A DNA stretch of 64,000 bases from Acidobacteriota bacterium (GCA_013289695.1 JABCZK010000002.1:157824-221823), one strand, 5' to 3'; numbered from the stretch's first letter, positions 18,892 through 28,494 are shown. A program made the numbers and translations. The notes: generated by a model from the letters alone, not told the origin.

Positions 18892-19569
18892 TCAGCGTTT
18901 GATTATAGGCTTAAAACCCAATTGTTCGAGGGCGCGTTTGGCGTTTTCCGCGGAGGGCATATCGGGGTAGGGGCCGACTTGGACGTGGAAAAAATTGTCG
19001 GCAGGCGAGGTAGAGACGAAGGAGGGGAATTTTTTCTGTTGAATGGCATCGGCCACTTCCAAGGCGTCACGTTGCAACTTGACGGCCGCCACTTGCAGGA
19101 CGATGGAATTCTTGTTCATCGCGGGCGCCTGGAATCGCGCGGGTTGTTTCGGCGTGGCCGCGACGGTCTTGGTGGCCGCCGGGGGCGGCGCGTTGGTTGA
19201 TTTCGTAGCTACCGCGGGAACCGAGGTGGGAGCTTTCGCAACGGGAGCAGCCGTGGCAGGCGCCGGCTCCAGATGGTCGCTTGCGGACTTCTTATTGTCG
19301 TAGAAATCCCATCCGCCGTTATCGGCGGCGGGCGCGGGTGCGTTTTTCGCGGCGGGCGCGGATTTTGATTTCGGAGAGACTGACGCCGAGGGCACGTTGC
19401 TGTTAAAGCCGTCTGCGGCGTGTACGGCGCCACCGTATTGCGTGCGTCCCATCACGTAGCCAAGCGTGAAGAAAACTCCGCAGAGCAGGACGACGCCGAG
19501 AAACAGCCCTACCAGGTGCCGGCTCTCGAGAACCCGGTCGCCGCTGCCGCGTCTTGCGTTGCTTGCCAT
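18892..19569 (-). CDS. SPOR-domain membrane protein
   Basis: A 225-aa bitopic protein. A short cytoplasmic N-terminus leads to one membrane helix (about residues 19-40), then a Pro/Ala/Lys-rich periplasmic linker (about 55-145), then a C-terminal SPOR domain (about 148-225: VLQVAAVKLQRDALEV ... FHVQVGPYPDM). SPOR domains bind denuded peptidoglycan glycan at division sites. It is adjacent to lnt downstream and lies 4 nt after slipin upstream, in one transcript. It could be a FtsN/DedD-like division protein (inference from domain layout). Confidence 0.85.
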   Translation of the reverse strand: MASNARRGSGDRVLESRHLVGLFLGVVLLCGVFFTLGYVMGRTQYGGAVHAADGFNSNVPSASVSPKSKSAPAAKNAPAPAADNGGWDFYDNKKSASDHLEPAPATAAPVAKAPTSVPAVATKSTNAPPPAATKTVAATPKQPARFQAPAMNKNSIVLQVAAVKLQRDALEVADAIQQKKFPSFVSTSPADNFFHVQVGPYPDMPSAENAKRALEQLGFKPIIKR

Positions 19570-19573
19570 TCTT

Positions 19574-20338
19574 TTACTTTTTCTCCAGAGCCTTCATCCA
19601 CTGCGAAATGATGTCCACAGGCAGCGGGAAGACGACCGTGGTATTTTTCTCCACGCCAATTTCCACCAGCGTCTGCAAATAGCGCAGCTGGATGGCCGTT
19701 GGTTCCTTTTGCAGCACTGCCGCTGCTTCGGATAATTTCGCCGAGGCTTGAAATTCGCCTTCGGCGGCAATTACTTTGGCCCGGCGCTCGCGCTCGGCTT
19801 CCGCCTGCCGGGCGATGGCGCGCTGCATATTCTCCGGAATATCTACTTGCTTGACCTCAACCTTCGTTACTTTGATACCCCAAGGCTCGGTATCCTGGTC
19901 AAGAATTTGTTGCAGCTTGGCGTTAACTTTTTCGCGCTCCGAGAGAATGGAGTCGAGTTCGAACTGGCCGATTAGGCTGCGCAGGGTGGTCTGCGCTAGC
20001 TGGGAAGTAGCATATAGATAATTCTGCACTTGCGACAGGGCCAGATTCGCGTCCACTACGCGGAAGTAACATACGGCGTTGACCTTCACGGAGACGTTGT
20101 CGCGGGTGATGACGTCTTGCGGCGGGACGTCGAGAGTTTCGATGCGCAGGCTTATGCGCGTGAGTTTATCAATCGGAAAGAAGACCAGTTGGAGGCCGGC
20201 GCCTTTGGCTTCAGGCAACATGCGGCCGAGGCGGAGGACTACCCCGCGTTCCCATTCTTTTATGACGTACACGGAGTTCGAGAGCCAGATCAGGAAGATG
20301 ATGATGGCCACGCCAAGGACGATTGTTACGAAATCCAT
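19574..20338 (-). CDS. Slipin-type SPFH/band 7 membrane protein
   Basis: A 254-aa stomatin/slipin: an N-terminal membrane segment (about 5-23), an SPFH domain (about 28-190) with VIKEWERGVVLRLGR, and a helical tail. These proteins form oligomers on membrane microdomains and usually pair with NfeD proteases that trim them. A strong site AAGGAGAC precedes ATG 20338. The expected NfeD partner is upstream on the same strand but separated by about 600 nt of repeats. Confidence 0.93.
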   Translation of the reverse strand: MDFVTIVLGVAIIIFLIWLSNSVYVIKEWERGVVLRLGRMLPEAKGAGLQLVFFPIDKLTRISLRIETLDVPPQDVITRDNVSVKVNAVCYFRVVDANLALSQVQNYLYATSQLAQTTLRSLIGQFELDSILSEREKVNAKLQQILDQDTEPWGIKVTKVEVKQVDIPENMQRAIARQAEAERERRAKVIAAEGEFQASAKLSEAAAVLQKEPTAIQLRYLQTLVEIGVEKNTTVVFPLPVDIISQWMKALEKK

Positions 20339-20424
20339 TTTGTCTCCTTCGATGAAACATTTCTAAATTCAACGGCGCTTGCTGACGTGTGCGCGTGAGA
20401 ACTGCAAGCCGGTACTGCAGCGGC

Positions 20425-20887
20425 TGCAGCCGCATGAACTTTGCTTAGTCTATGTCGTGGCTAAAGCCACGAGCGACAAAGACTCTCCAGTTCGGCCGCG
20501 GCCTAGGTGCGGATTCAGCGCGAAGAGAGATCCTTCGTCGCTGCGCTCCTCAGCATGACGGAGCGAGGCGCGATCGAGCCCGTGCAGTAGGGGCGGGTCT
20601 TAAACCCGCCCCTACTGGTTCAAAAAACTAAAGTCAAATACGCCCAGCTAAAGTAGGCCGCGACCCTTCGATTCGGTTCCGCCGAATCTCAGGATGAATC
20701 GCCCGGTTGGGCGATTCGCAAATTCAAAGGCAACGTCAAATTCAACCGCGAAGCGCCGGCGAGACGCCGGCGCTACGGGACTGCGCTGCGCGCCGTCGGC
20801 AGAGGCACGGCATGCCGTGCCCCTACGGCATCTAGGTGATGTGGACGCCCGGGCAAGCTGGGGCGCAGCAAGCAGCGCCCCTAGCCT
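20425..20887. repeat. Large composite array of palindromic repeats
   Basis: The whole slipin-NfeD spacer (20339-20942) has no gene. It contains in order GTCGTGGCTAAAGCCACGA (about 20454-20472), GGGGCGGGTCTTAAACCCGCCCC+TAC (20590-20615), GATTCGG/CCGAATC and GAATCGCCC/GGGCGATTC (about 20670-20710), GCGCCGGCGAGACGCCGGCGCTAC (about 20753-20776), GGCACGGCATGCCGTGCCCCTAC (about 20804-20825), and GGGGCGCAGCAAGCAGCGCCCC (about 20860-20882). Confidence 0.8.
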
Positions 20888-20942
20888 CGCACGTTTTGTT
20901 GGTACAAGCACGAACATCTCAACCTTTACGACTAGACACTTG

Positions 20943-22331
20943 TTAGCGCGATTCTACCGGCTCGACTTCGAGCGTTAGGCCTTTTACTTTTTTCACGCGG
21001 ACGCGGGCGCCGGCGGGGATGTTTTCTCCGGCGCGCACTGCGGCGCGCCACAACTCGCCGTGGACGAATACGCTGCCAACTGCTTCGCCCGTGCCTACTG
21101 GCTCGCGCACTTCGCCTACCTCGCCGACCAACTCTTCCCTGCCGGTGGAAACTTTCCAGGTGCGCGAGCGGAGCACCAGGCGCATGAGGATGATAACGAT
21201 GATCGCGAACGGAATCACCACTGCGAGGGCGGTCCAGAGGCTTACGCCCATGCCCGTCATCGGCGACTTAATCAGGAACAGCGCGCCGAGCACCATGGAT
21301 ATCACTCCTCCGACGCCGAGCACGCCATGCGTGGGAAATTTCGCCTCCAGAATGAATAGCACGAATGCGCAGACAATGAGCAGCAGGCCCGCGAGATTGA
21401 TGGGCAGCATGTGCATCGCGTACAGCGCCAGCAACAGCGCGATCGCGCCAAACACACCCGGAGCAAACGCGCCGGGATGGGTGAACTCCGTGTAGAGGCC
21501 GAGGACGCCGATGATCAGCAGGATGAAAAATACGTCGGGCTGGACGATGCGGGAGAGAAAGTTTTCGCGGCCGGTCATTTCGCGGGCCACGACTACGGGA
21601 TGCGGAAGCGCGAGCGCGAGTTTGGCGCCATCGAAGCGCGTGATGGTGCGGCCGTTCAGCTGCGCCAGCAAATCTTCTTTCGATGCGGTGACGATTTCCA
21701 CCAGCTTGCCATCGAGGGCTTCTTTATCGCTGAAGGCTTTGGCATCGGTGACGGCCGTGGCTGCCAGTTCGGGATCGCGGCCGCGTTTGCTGGTGTAGCT
21801 GCGCAGGTAGGCGGTAGCGTCGTTCACGATTTTTTTGCGCAGGGTGTCGTCGATTTGCACGGGCGAGCCGCCGATTTCGATGAGCGGCGAAGCGGCGCCG
21901 GTTTCGGTGCCAGGAGACATGGCGGCGACGTCGGCGGAAAGTAAGATGAAGAATCCGGCGGAAGCGGCACGCGAGCCGGTGGGGTACACGTAGGTAACGA
22001 CCGGAACGGAGGAGCGCAGGATCGATTGGATGATGTCGCGCATGGAAGTGTCGAGGCCACCGGGGGTATTGATGGTGATCAGGATCAGGCTGGCGTGTTC
22101 GGTATTGGCTTGTGCGATTTCGCGGACCAGGTATTCCCCGAGGATGGGTTCGATTTCGCCGTCGATGTGGAGTTCGACGACGGTAGAATTCGCTGTCGAT
22201 GCTGACGGCGCGGGCGGCGCGGTTTGCGCGCGGAGCGGCGTGGGCGCGGCAGAAATGAGCGCGATTGCGGCGAGGACGGAGCAAAGCAGCGGCAAGCGAC
22301 GAACTGCGCGGAGGAACATTTCGCGAGTCAT
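20943..22331 (-). CDS. nfeD: NfeD-family membrane serine protease (long form)
   Basis: A 462-aa protein with a signal peptide (about residues 1-36) and a ClpP-like periplasmic protease domain (about 50-215), with the oxyanion motif NTPGGL (88-93) and nucleophile S124 in AASAG. Four to five membrane helices (about 245-370) and a C-terminal OB-fold NfeD domain (about 385-462) follow. Long NfeD proteins cleave the C-terminus of slipin partners. ATG 22331 is chosen; a longer open frame back to 22790 has no signal sequence and runs through repeats and an unrelated gene. The slipin gene lies downstream beyond a repeat array. Confidence 0.9.
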   Translation of the reverse strand: MTREMFLRAVRRLPLLCSVLAAIALISAAPTPLRAQTAPPAPSASTANSTVVELHIDGEIEPILGEYLVREIAQANTEHASLILITINTPGGLDTSMRDIIQSILRSSVPVVTYVYPTGSRAASAGFFILLSADVAAMSPGTETGAASPLIEIGGSPVQIDDTLRKKIVNDATAYLRSYTSKRGRDPELAATAVTDAKAFSDKEALDGKLVEIVTASKEDLLAQLNGRTITRFDGAKLALALPHPVVVAREMTGRENFLSRIVQPDVFFILLIIGVLGLYTEFTHPGAFAPGVFGAIALLLALYAMHMLPINLAGLLLIVCAFVLFILEAKFPTHGVLGVGGVISMVLGALFLIKSPMTGMGVSLWTALAVVIPFAIIVIILMRLVLRSRTWKVSTGREELVGEVGEVREPVGTGEAVGSVFVHGELWRAAVRAGENIPAGARVRVKKVKGLTLEVEPVESR

Positions 22332-22385
22332 TATAGCAACAGTTGCGGCTGGCGCCGTAATGTTCCGGTGGGTAGTCGGGGAAAA

Positions 22386-22523
22386 CGGGCGGGTCTGTGA
22401 CCCGCCCCTACAGTGCGTCACCGGGCCGGCATCGTCGCAAGCTGGGGCGGAGCCATGCGATCCCGCGCCGCGGGATCTCAGGATGAATCGCGCTGCGGGG
22501 CGATTCACAAGCAGCGCGCCCAC
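22386..22523. repeat. Palindromic repeats upstream of nfeD
   Basis: GCGGGTCTGTGACCCGC with tail CCCTAC (about 22388-22412), then GATCCCGCGCCGCGGGATC (about 22459-22477) and GAATCGC-gctgcgg-GGCGATTC (about 22485-22508). The latter pair matches 2694-2772 in inverted order. Confidence 0.75.
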
Positions 22524-22608
22524 CGAGTACGAACATTGGAGGCGTGTGGCGCAGCCGTGGCGAAGTACACCAATCGGGAGATTGGCGTTCCCAGGTGCGG
22601 TTTGCGAA

Positions 22609-22983
22609 TTAAGTTTGCGGGTCGTGAATATGCATGCTGACGATTTGGGCGCCGTCGAGGCGATAGAGGTGCTGAACCGTTTGGTCGAGGATGATTTTGC
22701 CATCGAGATCGCGCACCACATGGTGGACGTGCGCGACAATTCTGCCGTCGGGCAGCAATTCAAAGCGCTGGGGTCTGACGATGGGGTCAATCAAATCCCA
22801 CTGGCGAGTCCAGTATTCACGCACGGCTTCGTGGCCGCGGATTCGGCCGCCCTCCATGCCGTTGGGCCAATCCACATCGGGATGCATCAGGAACAGCAAA
22901 TAATCGAGATCGCGCTCGTTGTACGCGTCGTAGGCCGACTGGAGTAGATCTTTGTATGCGAGAGCCGGAGCTTCGCCTGTCAC
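22609..22983 (-). CDS. SnoaL/NTF2-like protein
   Basis: A 124-aa protein with the SnoaL-like pattern: an opening helix DLLQSAYDAYNERDLDYLL, the turn HPDVDW, RGHEAVREYW, then alternating strands. NTF2-like folds serve as small-molecule isomerases, hydrolases or binding proteins; the substrate is not deducible. The start is GTG 22983 with GGGAGAA upstream. It lies 27 nt after the TPR gene's 3' neighbour region on the same strand. The fold is likely; the function is unknown. Confidence 0.75.
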   Translation of the reverse strand: MTGEAPALAYKDLLQSAYDAYNERDLDYLLFLMHPDVDWPNGMEGGRIRGHEAVREYWTRQWDLIDPIVRPQRFELLPDGRIVAHVHHVVRDLDGKIILDQTVQHLYRLDGAQIVSMHIHDPQT

Positions 22984-23010
22984 AGTATGATTCTCCCGGG
23001 AAACATCGTA

Positions 23011-23853
23011 TCAGTTCTGAACTAGTTTTTTCGTTGAGCCCGCGTAGGAAGGCGGTTCGTGCAGAACCTCCTGCAGAGCGGGATCCTTGATGACTCTTGC
23101 GAATGCGGGATCGGTTTGCGCGGTGAGGAAACCCTCGTATCCGTCGTCGCGCGCGAGCTTCAGGTAATGCGCGGCGCGCTCGGCGTCGCCGGCTTGCGCG
23201 TAGGTCTTGGCGACGAAGAAATAGAACAGGCCAGGATCGGTGGTGGTGCGCTGCTGTACAACAGTGCCGCCCAGTCCGCGACGATCGAAGATGGTGGGGT
23301 CCAGCGCCAGAGCTTTCTGGAATGAATCCATCGCTTGCGGAAACTGCTTATCCGCGAAATAGGCGTAGCCCAGGTTGCTGTACACGGTGGGCAGATCGGC
23401 GCGTAGATCGAGCGCCTTGCTGTAGAGGCCGATGGCCTTGGTGTAGTGCTTTTTCTCATACTCGACGGTGCCGCAATTATTGGCGGCGCTGGCAAATTTC
23501 TTATCCGCATGCATCGAGCGCTTATAGAATTTTTCCGACCGGTCCAGGTCGCCCAACTGCTGGTAGGCGACGCCCACTTTGTTCATGAGCGCCGCGTTTT
23601 TGGGTTCACTCACCAGAATCGCCATATAGGCGCCCGCGGCCTGGCCATATTCCTTGCGCGCCATCAGGATGTCCGCGCGCATTTCCGCTGCTTCGCGCGG
23701 GGACATCGAGGAAAGCGGTTTCGCACCGCCGGAAGAGTTCACAGACGTCGAATTCGAAGTGCTGTCGCTGACTTTGGTCGGAGTTTGTTGCGCAAATGCG
23801 GGACAAGCTACAACCAAAACCAGCGGGATGGCAAAGAGAGTCACTCGGCTCAT
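23011..23853 (-). CDS. Periplasmic TPR-repeat protein
   Basis: A 280-aa protein with a signal peptide (about residues 1-21, ending AFAQ) and at least four TPR units (about 55-200, for example AALMNKVGVAYQQLGDLDRSEKFY and the following repeats with YSNLGYAYFADKQF). TPRs scaffold protein complexes. AAAGGAG lies 7 nt before ATG 23853. It follows the class A PBP on the same strand (30-nt gap), so a role in envelope assembly is plausible but unproven. Confidence 0.85.
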   Translation of the reverse strand: MSRVTLFAIPLVLVVACPAFAQQTPTKVSDSTSNSTSVNSSGGAKPLSSMSPREAAEMRADILMARKEYGQAAGAYMAILVSEPKNAALMNKVGVAYQQLGDLDRSEKFYKRSMHADKKFASAANNCGTVEYEKKHYTKAIGLYSKALDLRADLPTVYSNLGYAYFADKQFPQAMDSFQKALALDPTIFDRRGLGGTVVQQRTTTDPGLFYFFVAKTYAQAGDAERAAHYLKLARDDGYEGFLTAQTDPAFARVIKDPALQEVLHEPPSYAGSTKKLVQN

Positions 23854-23883
23854 AGCCCGACTCCTTTTTCCGCGCCCCTGAAC

Positions 23884-26412
23884 CTACGGCTGAGGTTTCT
23901 GGCTGTCCGCAGGCTTCTTGCTTGACCCAAAGATACCAAAAATCTTGTCCAGAAGCCCCTTTTTCTTTTCGGCCTCGGCGTCGGCGGGAGCGGGCGGCGG
24001 AGCGTCGCCGGGCCTCGGCGGTTGACCGGGCTGATTGGCGGTAGCCGAGGGCGGAGGCGGGGGATTGTTGCCTTTGCCGAAAAGGTGCGACAGCCAGTTT
24101 GAAGGCGTGGACGCCAGTTGGCCGCACACTTCGGTCGGCTCGCTGCCCGCGATGAAATATTCCTGCACGTACTGTGGGCAGCTGGAATTGGCCAGTTCGC
24201 CGGTTTTCGGATCGATCATTTCGGCTATGACGCCGGGTGGCGGATCGAAATCCTCGGTCATTTTGAATTGCGGCAAGGCCGTAGCGCGTTTCATGAATTC
24301 AGCCCAGACCGGGGCAGCAGACGCGCTGCCGGAAAGGCCGAGGTCGCGATTGTCGTCGAATCCAATCCAGACCACGCAGAGCAGGTTCGAAGTGAAGCCC
24401 GCGAACCAGCCATCGCGCGAAGTGCCCGTCTTCCCCGCAGCTACCGGCGTGAACCCCAAGGAGCGTACCGTGACGCCGGTGCCGCGGTTGATGACCTCTT
24501 CCATGATGCTGGTGGTGAGGAAGGCCACGCGCGGGTCGAGGACGGCACGCACGCGCGGCCCGGCCGTCTCTTCGACCGTACCGTCGGCGGCCAGCACGCT
24601 GCGCAGGAAGAGCGGCTCGGCGCGAAAGCCATTGGTGGCGAAGGGGGTGTAAGCGGCGGCGACGTCAATCGGGGTCATTTCATAAGCCCCGAGCGCGACC
24701 GCGGGCGTTGGTTGGATATTGGTGCCGAGGCCCATCTGACGGGTGAGGTTCACCACGCGCTGATAGCCGATCAGCTCGGCGACTTTTACCGTGGCGACGT
24801 TGAGCGAATGGATCAGCGCGTCGCGCACCGTGACGGTGCCGTAAAATTCCTCGCCGTAGTTGTCAGGCGTGTATTCCTTGCCGTCGAATTCAAATGTGGT
24901 GGGCACGTCGTCAACTGTGGTGACTGCCGTGACGATTGGCGTGAAGCCCTCGGCGGCATTGTCAAAGGCCGCGGCGTAGACAAAGGGCTTGAAGACGGAA
25001 CCGGGTTGGCGGCGGGCCAGCGCGTGATTGAGCTGGCTTTCACCGTAATTGCGGCCGCCGACGAGCGCGCGAATTTCGCCGGTGTGCGCGTCCATGGCTA
25101 CGAGCGCCACCTGCACGCGTGTGGCCGGCTCGCCCTTCTTGGCCCAGGCGGCGTAGCGCTTGGCGAGCAATTTGTCCACGCCTTGCACACCGGTCTGGAT
25201 GGCTTCGGCCGCCGCATGTTGCAATTGCGGATCGAGAGTGGTGTAAATGCGAAAGCTCTGCGTTTCCAGGTCGGCTTCGGAGAAATTTTCGAGCAAGTTG
25301 TCTTTCACCATGTCCACGAAGTAGGGCGCGGAGCCGCTGTTTATGCCGCCATTGACGAATTTCAGTTTCACTTTTTTGGCGGCGTCGGCTTGCTCTTGTG
25401 TGATGTAACTGTCTTCAACCATCTGCGGCAGCACGCGGTCGCGCGATTCCTCGGCGCGATCGAGGTGGCGCTCGGCGGTGGCGTAGCGATTGGGCGCACG
25501 GATGATTCCGGCCAGGAAGGCGCACTCTGCCAGGGTCAGCTCGCGGACATCCTTGCCGAAATAAGCCTCGGCGGCCTCGCCGAACCCGCGAATGGAAAAG
25601 CTGCCGCGATTGCCCAGATAGACCTCGTTCGCGTACAGCTCGAAAATCTGCTGCTTGGAATAGCGCTGATTGATTTCCACGGCCATCAGGATTTCTTTTA
25701 CTTTGCGGCGCCACTCGCGCTTGGTGGTGAAGAAGAAGCTGCGCGCCACTTGCATATCAATTGTGCTGGCGCCCTGAGCTTTCTGGCCGCGGCGCAAGTC
25801 CGCCAGGGCCGCCCCGAAGACGCGCACGATGTCCAGGCCGCCATGTTCGAAGAAGCGCTTGTCCTCGGCCGCGAGGACGGCGTCCACGAGATCCTTGGGA
25901 AGATCATCGAAGCGCACCACGCGGCGTTTTTCGCGCGAGCTGTCAAACAGGTTGGTGATGAGCTCCGGCTCGATCTCGGCGGAATCGTGCGGAGAGCTGT
26001 CGGAAAGCTGCACGATGCGAGAAATTGAGCCGCCGGAAAAATCCACGCGCAGCGCGTTGCCGCTGCGGAAATACGAAGCGGACGAAGGATGAACCTCCAC
26101 GCTCGGGCCTTTTACTTTGAACCAGCCGAGGGCGCCTTCGGCCTCGCCTTCCTGATATCCCGCGCGGAGCAGATAGGTGGCCAGATCGCTCGCGTGCATG
26201 GTCTCGCCAAGGTAAACATGCCCAGGCGCGGAAAAAACTCGTGAGGTGTTCTGGAAGACCTGGCCAGTCAGGCGCTGGTCAATCAGCTTGCCGAATTGAA
26301 CGTAGTAGTAGGCGAAGACGGAAGTGGCGGTGATGAACGCAAGCAAAACGCTGCCCAAGACGGCCAAACCAACACGCGAGGTCCAGAAGCCCGGGGCGAT
26401 TCGAATCCGCAA
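23884..26412 (-). CDS. Class A penicillin-binding protein (PBP1B-like)
   Basis: An 842-aa bifunctional peptidoglycan synthase. After one membrane helix (about 14-37) comes a UB2H-like domain (about 60-140), as in PBP1B. The glycosyltransferase domain has catalytic E183 in AAEDKRFFEH. The transpeptidase domain has S472 in GSVFK, SLN at 536-538 and KTGT at 661-664. The C-terminus is Pro/Ala-rich and low in complexity (about 770-842). It polymerises lipid II and crosslinks the product of the mur enzymes encoded downstream in the window. The start is TTG 26412, with GGAG 7 nt upstream. Confidence 0.93.
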   Translation of the reverse strand: MRIRIAPGFWTSRVGLAVLGSVLLAFITATSVFAYYYVQFGKLIDQRLTGQVFQNTSRVFSAPGHVYLGETMHASDLATYLLRAGYQEGEAEGALGWFKVKGPSVEVHPSSASYFRSGNALRVDFSGGSISRIVQLSDSSPHDSAEIEPELITNLFDSSREKRRVVRFDDLPKDLVDAVLAAEDKRFFEHGGLDIVRVFGAALADLRRGQKAQGASTIDMQVARSFFFTTKREWRRKVKEILMAVEINQRYSKQQIFELYANEVYLGNRGSFSIRGFGEAAEAYFGKDVRELTLAECAFLAGIIRAPNRYATAERHLDRAEESRDRVLPQMVEDSYITQEQADAAKKVKLKFVNGGINSGSAPYFVDMVKDNLLENFSEADLETQSFRIYTTLDPQLQHAAAEAIQTGVQGVDKLLAKRYAAWAKKGEPATRVQVALVAMDAHTGEIRALVGGRNYGESQLNHALARRQPGSVFKPFVYAAAFDNAAEGFTPIVTAVTTVDDVPTTFEFDGKEYTPDNYGEEFYGTVTVRDALIHSLNVATVKVAELIGYQRVVNLTRQMGLGTNIQPTPAVALGAYEMTPIDVAAAYTPFATNGFRAEPLFLRSVLAADGTVEETAGPRVRAVLDPRVAFLTTSIMEEVINRGTGVTVRSLGFTPVAAGKTGTSRDGWFAGFTSNLLCVVWIGFDDNRDLGLSGSASAAPVWAEFMKRATALPQFKMTEDFDPPPGVIAEMIDPKTGELANSSCPQYVQEYFIAGSEPTEVCGQLASTPSNWLSHLFGKGNNPPPPPSATANQPGQPPRPGDAPPPAPADAEAEKKKGLLDKIFGIFGSSKKPADSQKPQP

Positions 26413-26545
26413 TCAGTTTCTCCGTGAAATGCAGTCAGATAAAATGTACTCAGATGATTAGACGCACGCCAGAGCCTGACGGTTGGGCGGACGCGGCGCT
26501 GGCACGATTGATTCCGCACCACTGCGATCAGCATGGATTGTAAAT

Positions 26546-26980
26546 CTAAATCGGACGGCTGTCTGCGTAGAGATGAAATGGATGAGTGATCTGAGTAACA
26601 GCCAAATCGTAGGTGACTGAGTAGTCCAGTGAAATGGTGACCAGATTTCCCTCAAAGGTTACCTTGATGTCTTCCTTTTTCGCCGGAACGCCGAGCTCCT
26701 GAGCCCTCTTAAAAACGTCGCCCTGGATATCTTCCGGGGTTTTCTTGGGATAGGTGGAAGTTGCAAAGCGCGCTTCGGTGGTGATGGCGTCCTGCAGCTG
26801 GTAATTGGCGAACCACGATGGAACTACCTTGACGGCGCAGAAGACCATCGTCCCCAGAATGATGATGGTTATCGCGAAGTTAAGCCTGGCCCCGCCCCGC
26901 TGTCCGTCTCGAACTGGCTGCGCGCGCAAGGTGAAAAGTCCTCCCAAGTGCAATTTCGTTAGTGCTGATGCTAACAGCAT
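26546..26980 (-). CDS. Small single-pass membrane protein, DUF4845-like
   Basis: About 144 aa with a basic N-terminus, one membrane helix (residues about 34-52), then a soluble domain with the pattern VVPSWFANYQLQDAI, which recalls DUF4845 proteins (basic start, one helix, LVPVYLEYY-like motif). ATG 26980 is the most upstream reasonable start; a start nearer the helix is possible. A longer open frame reaching 27481 overlaps proS and is rejected. The function is unknown. It sits between proS and the PBP gene on the same strand. Confidence 0.6.
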   Translation of the reverse strand: MLLASALTKLHLGGLFTLRAQPVRDGQRGGARLNFAITIIILGTMVFCAVKVVPSWFANYQLQDAITTEARFATSTYPKKTPEDIQGDVFKRAQELGVPAKKEDIKVTFEGNLVTISLDYSVTYDLAVTQITHPFHLYADSRPI

Positions 26981-27054
26981 AGGAAACCCGCGTACGCCTG
27001 GGTCAAAGCGCGTGTTCTGAATGAGTAAACGGGGCGCGCCGTACGATCGTACCG

Positions 27055-28494
27055 CTAGTAAGCGCGCGCGAAAATGGCTTTCTCGGTGGACGGCTCGCCG
27101 CAGTGGATGCACTTGCCGGAGCCGCCGGGCTGCTCGAGCGGAATGCAGCGCATGGTGGCTTTGGTTTCTTCCTTGATGTTTGCTTCGCATTCGGCCTTGC
27201 CGCACCGCCACGAGAAAGCGAAGCCCTTTTCGACGGCCTTCTTGAATTCTTGGTAATCGGCAGTCTCGTGAGTGTTCGCTTTGCGGAAGGCCAGCGCGCG
27301 ATCGAAGAGCGCTTTCTGGATTTCGTCGAGCGTTTGCACGACCGCTGCGGCGATTCCCTGCTGCGAGACGAACGCTTTGCCCTCTTTTCCGGGGCGATCG
27401 CGGCGGGCGAGCACTACCGAGCCTTTGGCGACGTCTTTGGGGCCGAGTTCCAGGCGCAGCGGCACTCCGCGCATTTCCCAATCATTGAATTTGAAACCGG
27501 GGCTGGAGCCTTCGCGCTCGTCGAGCTTTACGCGGATTCCGGCATCCACCAATTCCTTGCGTAGCTTGTGGGCGCATTCGAGGACGCTCGATTTTTCTTC
27601 GTCCGTCTTGAAAATTGGGACGATCACCAACTGAATGGGTGCCAGGCGCGGCGGGAAAATCAGCCCTTGATCGTCGCCGTGAACCATAATGATGGCGCCG
27701 ACGAAACGCGTGGAAAGTCCCCACGAAGTGGTCCAGCAATGCTGCAGCACGCCGCCCTTGTCGAGGTAGCGAATGTCGAATGCCTTCGCGAAATTTTGGC
27801 CTAGATTGTGCGAAGTGCCGGCTTGCAGCGCTTTGCCGTCGCCCATCATGGCTTCGATCGAGAAGGTTTGATCTGCACCGGCGAAGCGCTCGGAATCGGA
27901 TTTGCGCCCGGGAATCACCGGCACGGCAGCTTCCTTCACCGCGAAATCCGTGTAGATGTCCAGCATTTGGCGGGTTTCGAATTCCGCTTCCGGCAGCGTG
28001 GCGTGCGCGGTGTGGCCTTCCTGCCAGAAAAATTCCAGCGTGCGCAGGAACAGCTTGGTACGAAGTTCCCATCGCACCACGCTGTTCCATTGATTGATCA
28101 GCACGGGCAGATCGCGGTAAGACTGAATCCACTTCGCGTAGGAGTGACCGATGATCGTTTCCGAAGTGGGACGAATTACCAGCGGCTCTTCCAGCTCTTC
28201 GCCGCCGCCGTGCGTAACCACCGCCAGCTCGGGCGAAAAACCCGCCACGTGGGATTTTTCCTTCTCGATGAAGCTGCGCGGAATGAGCAGCGGAAACGCC
28301 GCGTTCAGGTGGCCGGTAGCCTTGAAGCGGCTATCCAGGGCCGCGGTGATGTTCTCCCACAGCGCCCAGCCATAAGGGCGGACGATCATGCATCCGCGCA
28401 CGGGAGCGTAGTCCGCCAGTTCGGCCCGCAACACGACCTGGTTATACCATTCCGAAAAATCTTCCGCGCGAGTTGGCAACTTCTGGTCCGACAT
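27055..28494 (-). CDS. proS: Prolyl-tRNA synthetase, archaeal/eukaryotic type
   Basis: A 479-aa class II synthetase that charges tRNA-Pro. It is the short form without the bacterial editing insertion. Motif 2 appears around RTKLFLRTLEFFWQEGHT and motif 3 near the catalytic core; the anticodon-binding domain follows. A C-terminal zinc-type domain has Cys in WRCGKAEC, MRC and KCIHCGE, ending in Tyr, as in archaeal and eukaryotic ProRS. Such forms occur in several bacterial phyla. The start is ATG 28494 (MSDQKLPTR); a longer frame to 28569 lacks family similarity. Confidence 0.93.
   Translation of the reverse strand: MSDQKLPTRAEDFSEWYNQVVLRAELADYAPVRGCMIVRPYGWALWENITAALDSRFKATGHLNAAFPLLIPRSFIEKEKSHVAGFSPELAVVTHGGGEELEEPLVIRPTSETIIGHSYAKWIQSYRDLPVLINQWNSVVRWELRTKLFLRTLEFFWQEGHTAHATLPEAEFETRQMLDIYTDFAVKEAAVPVIPGRKSDSERFAGADQTFSIEAMMGDGKALQAGTSHNLGQNFAKAFDIRYLDKGGVLQHCWTTSWGLSTRFVGAIIMVHGDDQGLIFPPRLAPIQLVIVPIFKTDEEKSSVLECAHKLRKELVDAGIRVKLDEREGSSPGFKFNDWEMRGVPLRLELGPKDVAKGSVVLARRDRPGKEGKAFVSQQGIAAAVVQTLDEIQKALFDRALAFRKANTHETADYQEFKKAVEKGFAFSWRCGKAECEANIKEETKATMRCIPLEQPGGSGKCIHCGEPSTEKAIFARAY

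Noticed and set aside
20425..20887. Possible CRISPR array
   Set aside because: The palindromes differ in sequence and spacing and there are no cas genes; they are dispersed repeats.
22332..22790. N-terminal extension of the NfeD frame
   Set aside because: It crosses palindromic repeats and the SnoaL-like gene in another frame; the signal peptide starts at 22331.
24118..26028. A long plus-strand open frame (636 codons) opposite the PBP gene
   Set aside because: Antisense to a fully recognisable penicillin-binding protein; its sequence has no domain-like pattern. GC-rich codon use leaves the opposite strand open.
26981..27481. Extension of the DUF4845-like frame upstream
   Set aside because: It lies inside proS in a different frame and has an Arg-rich shadow composition.
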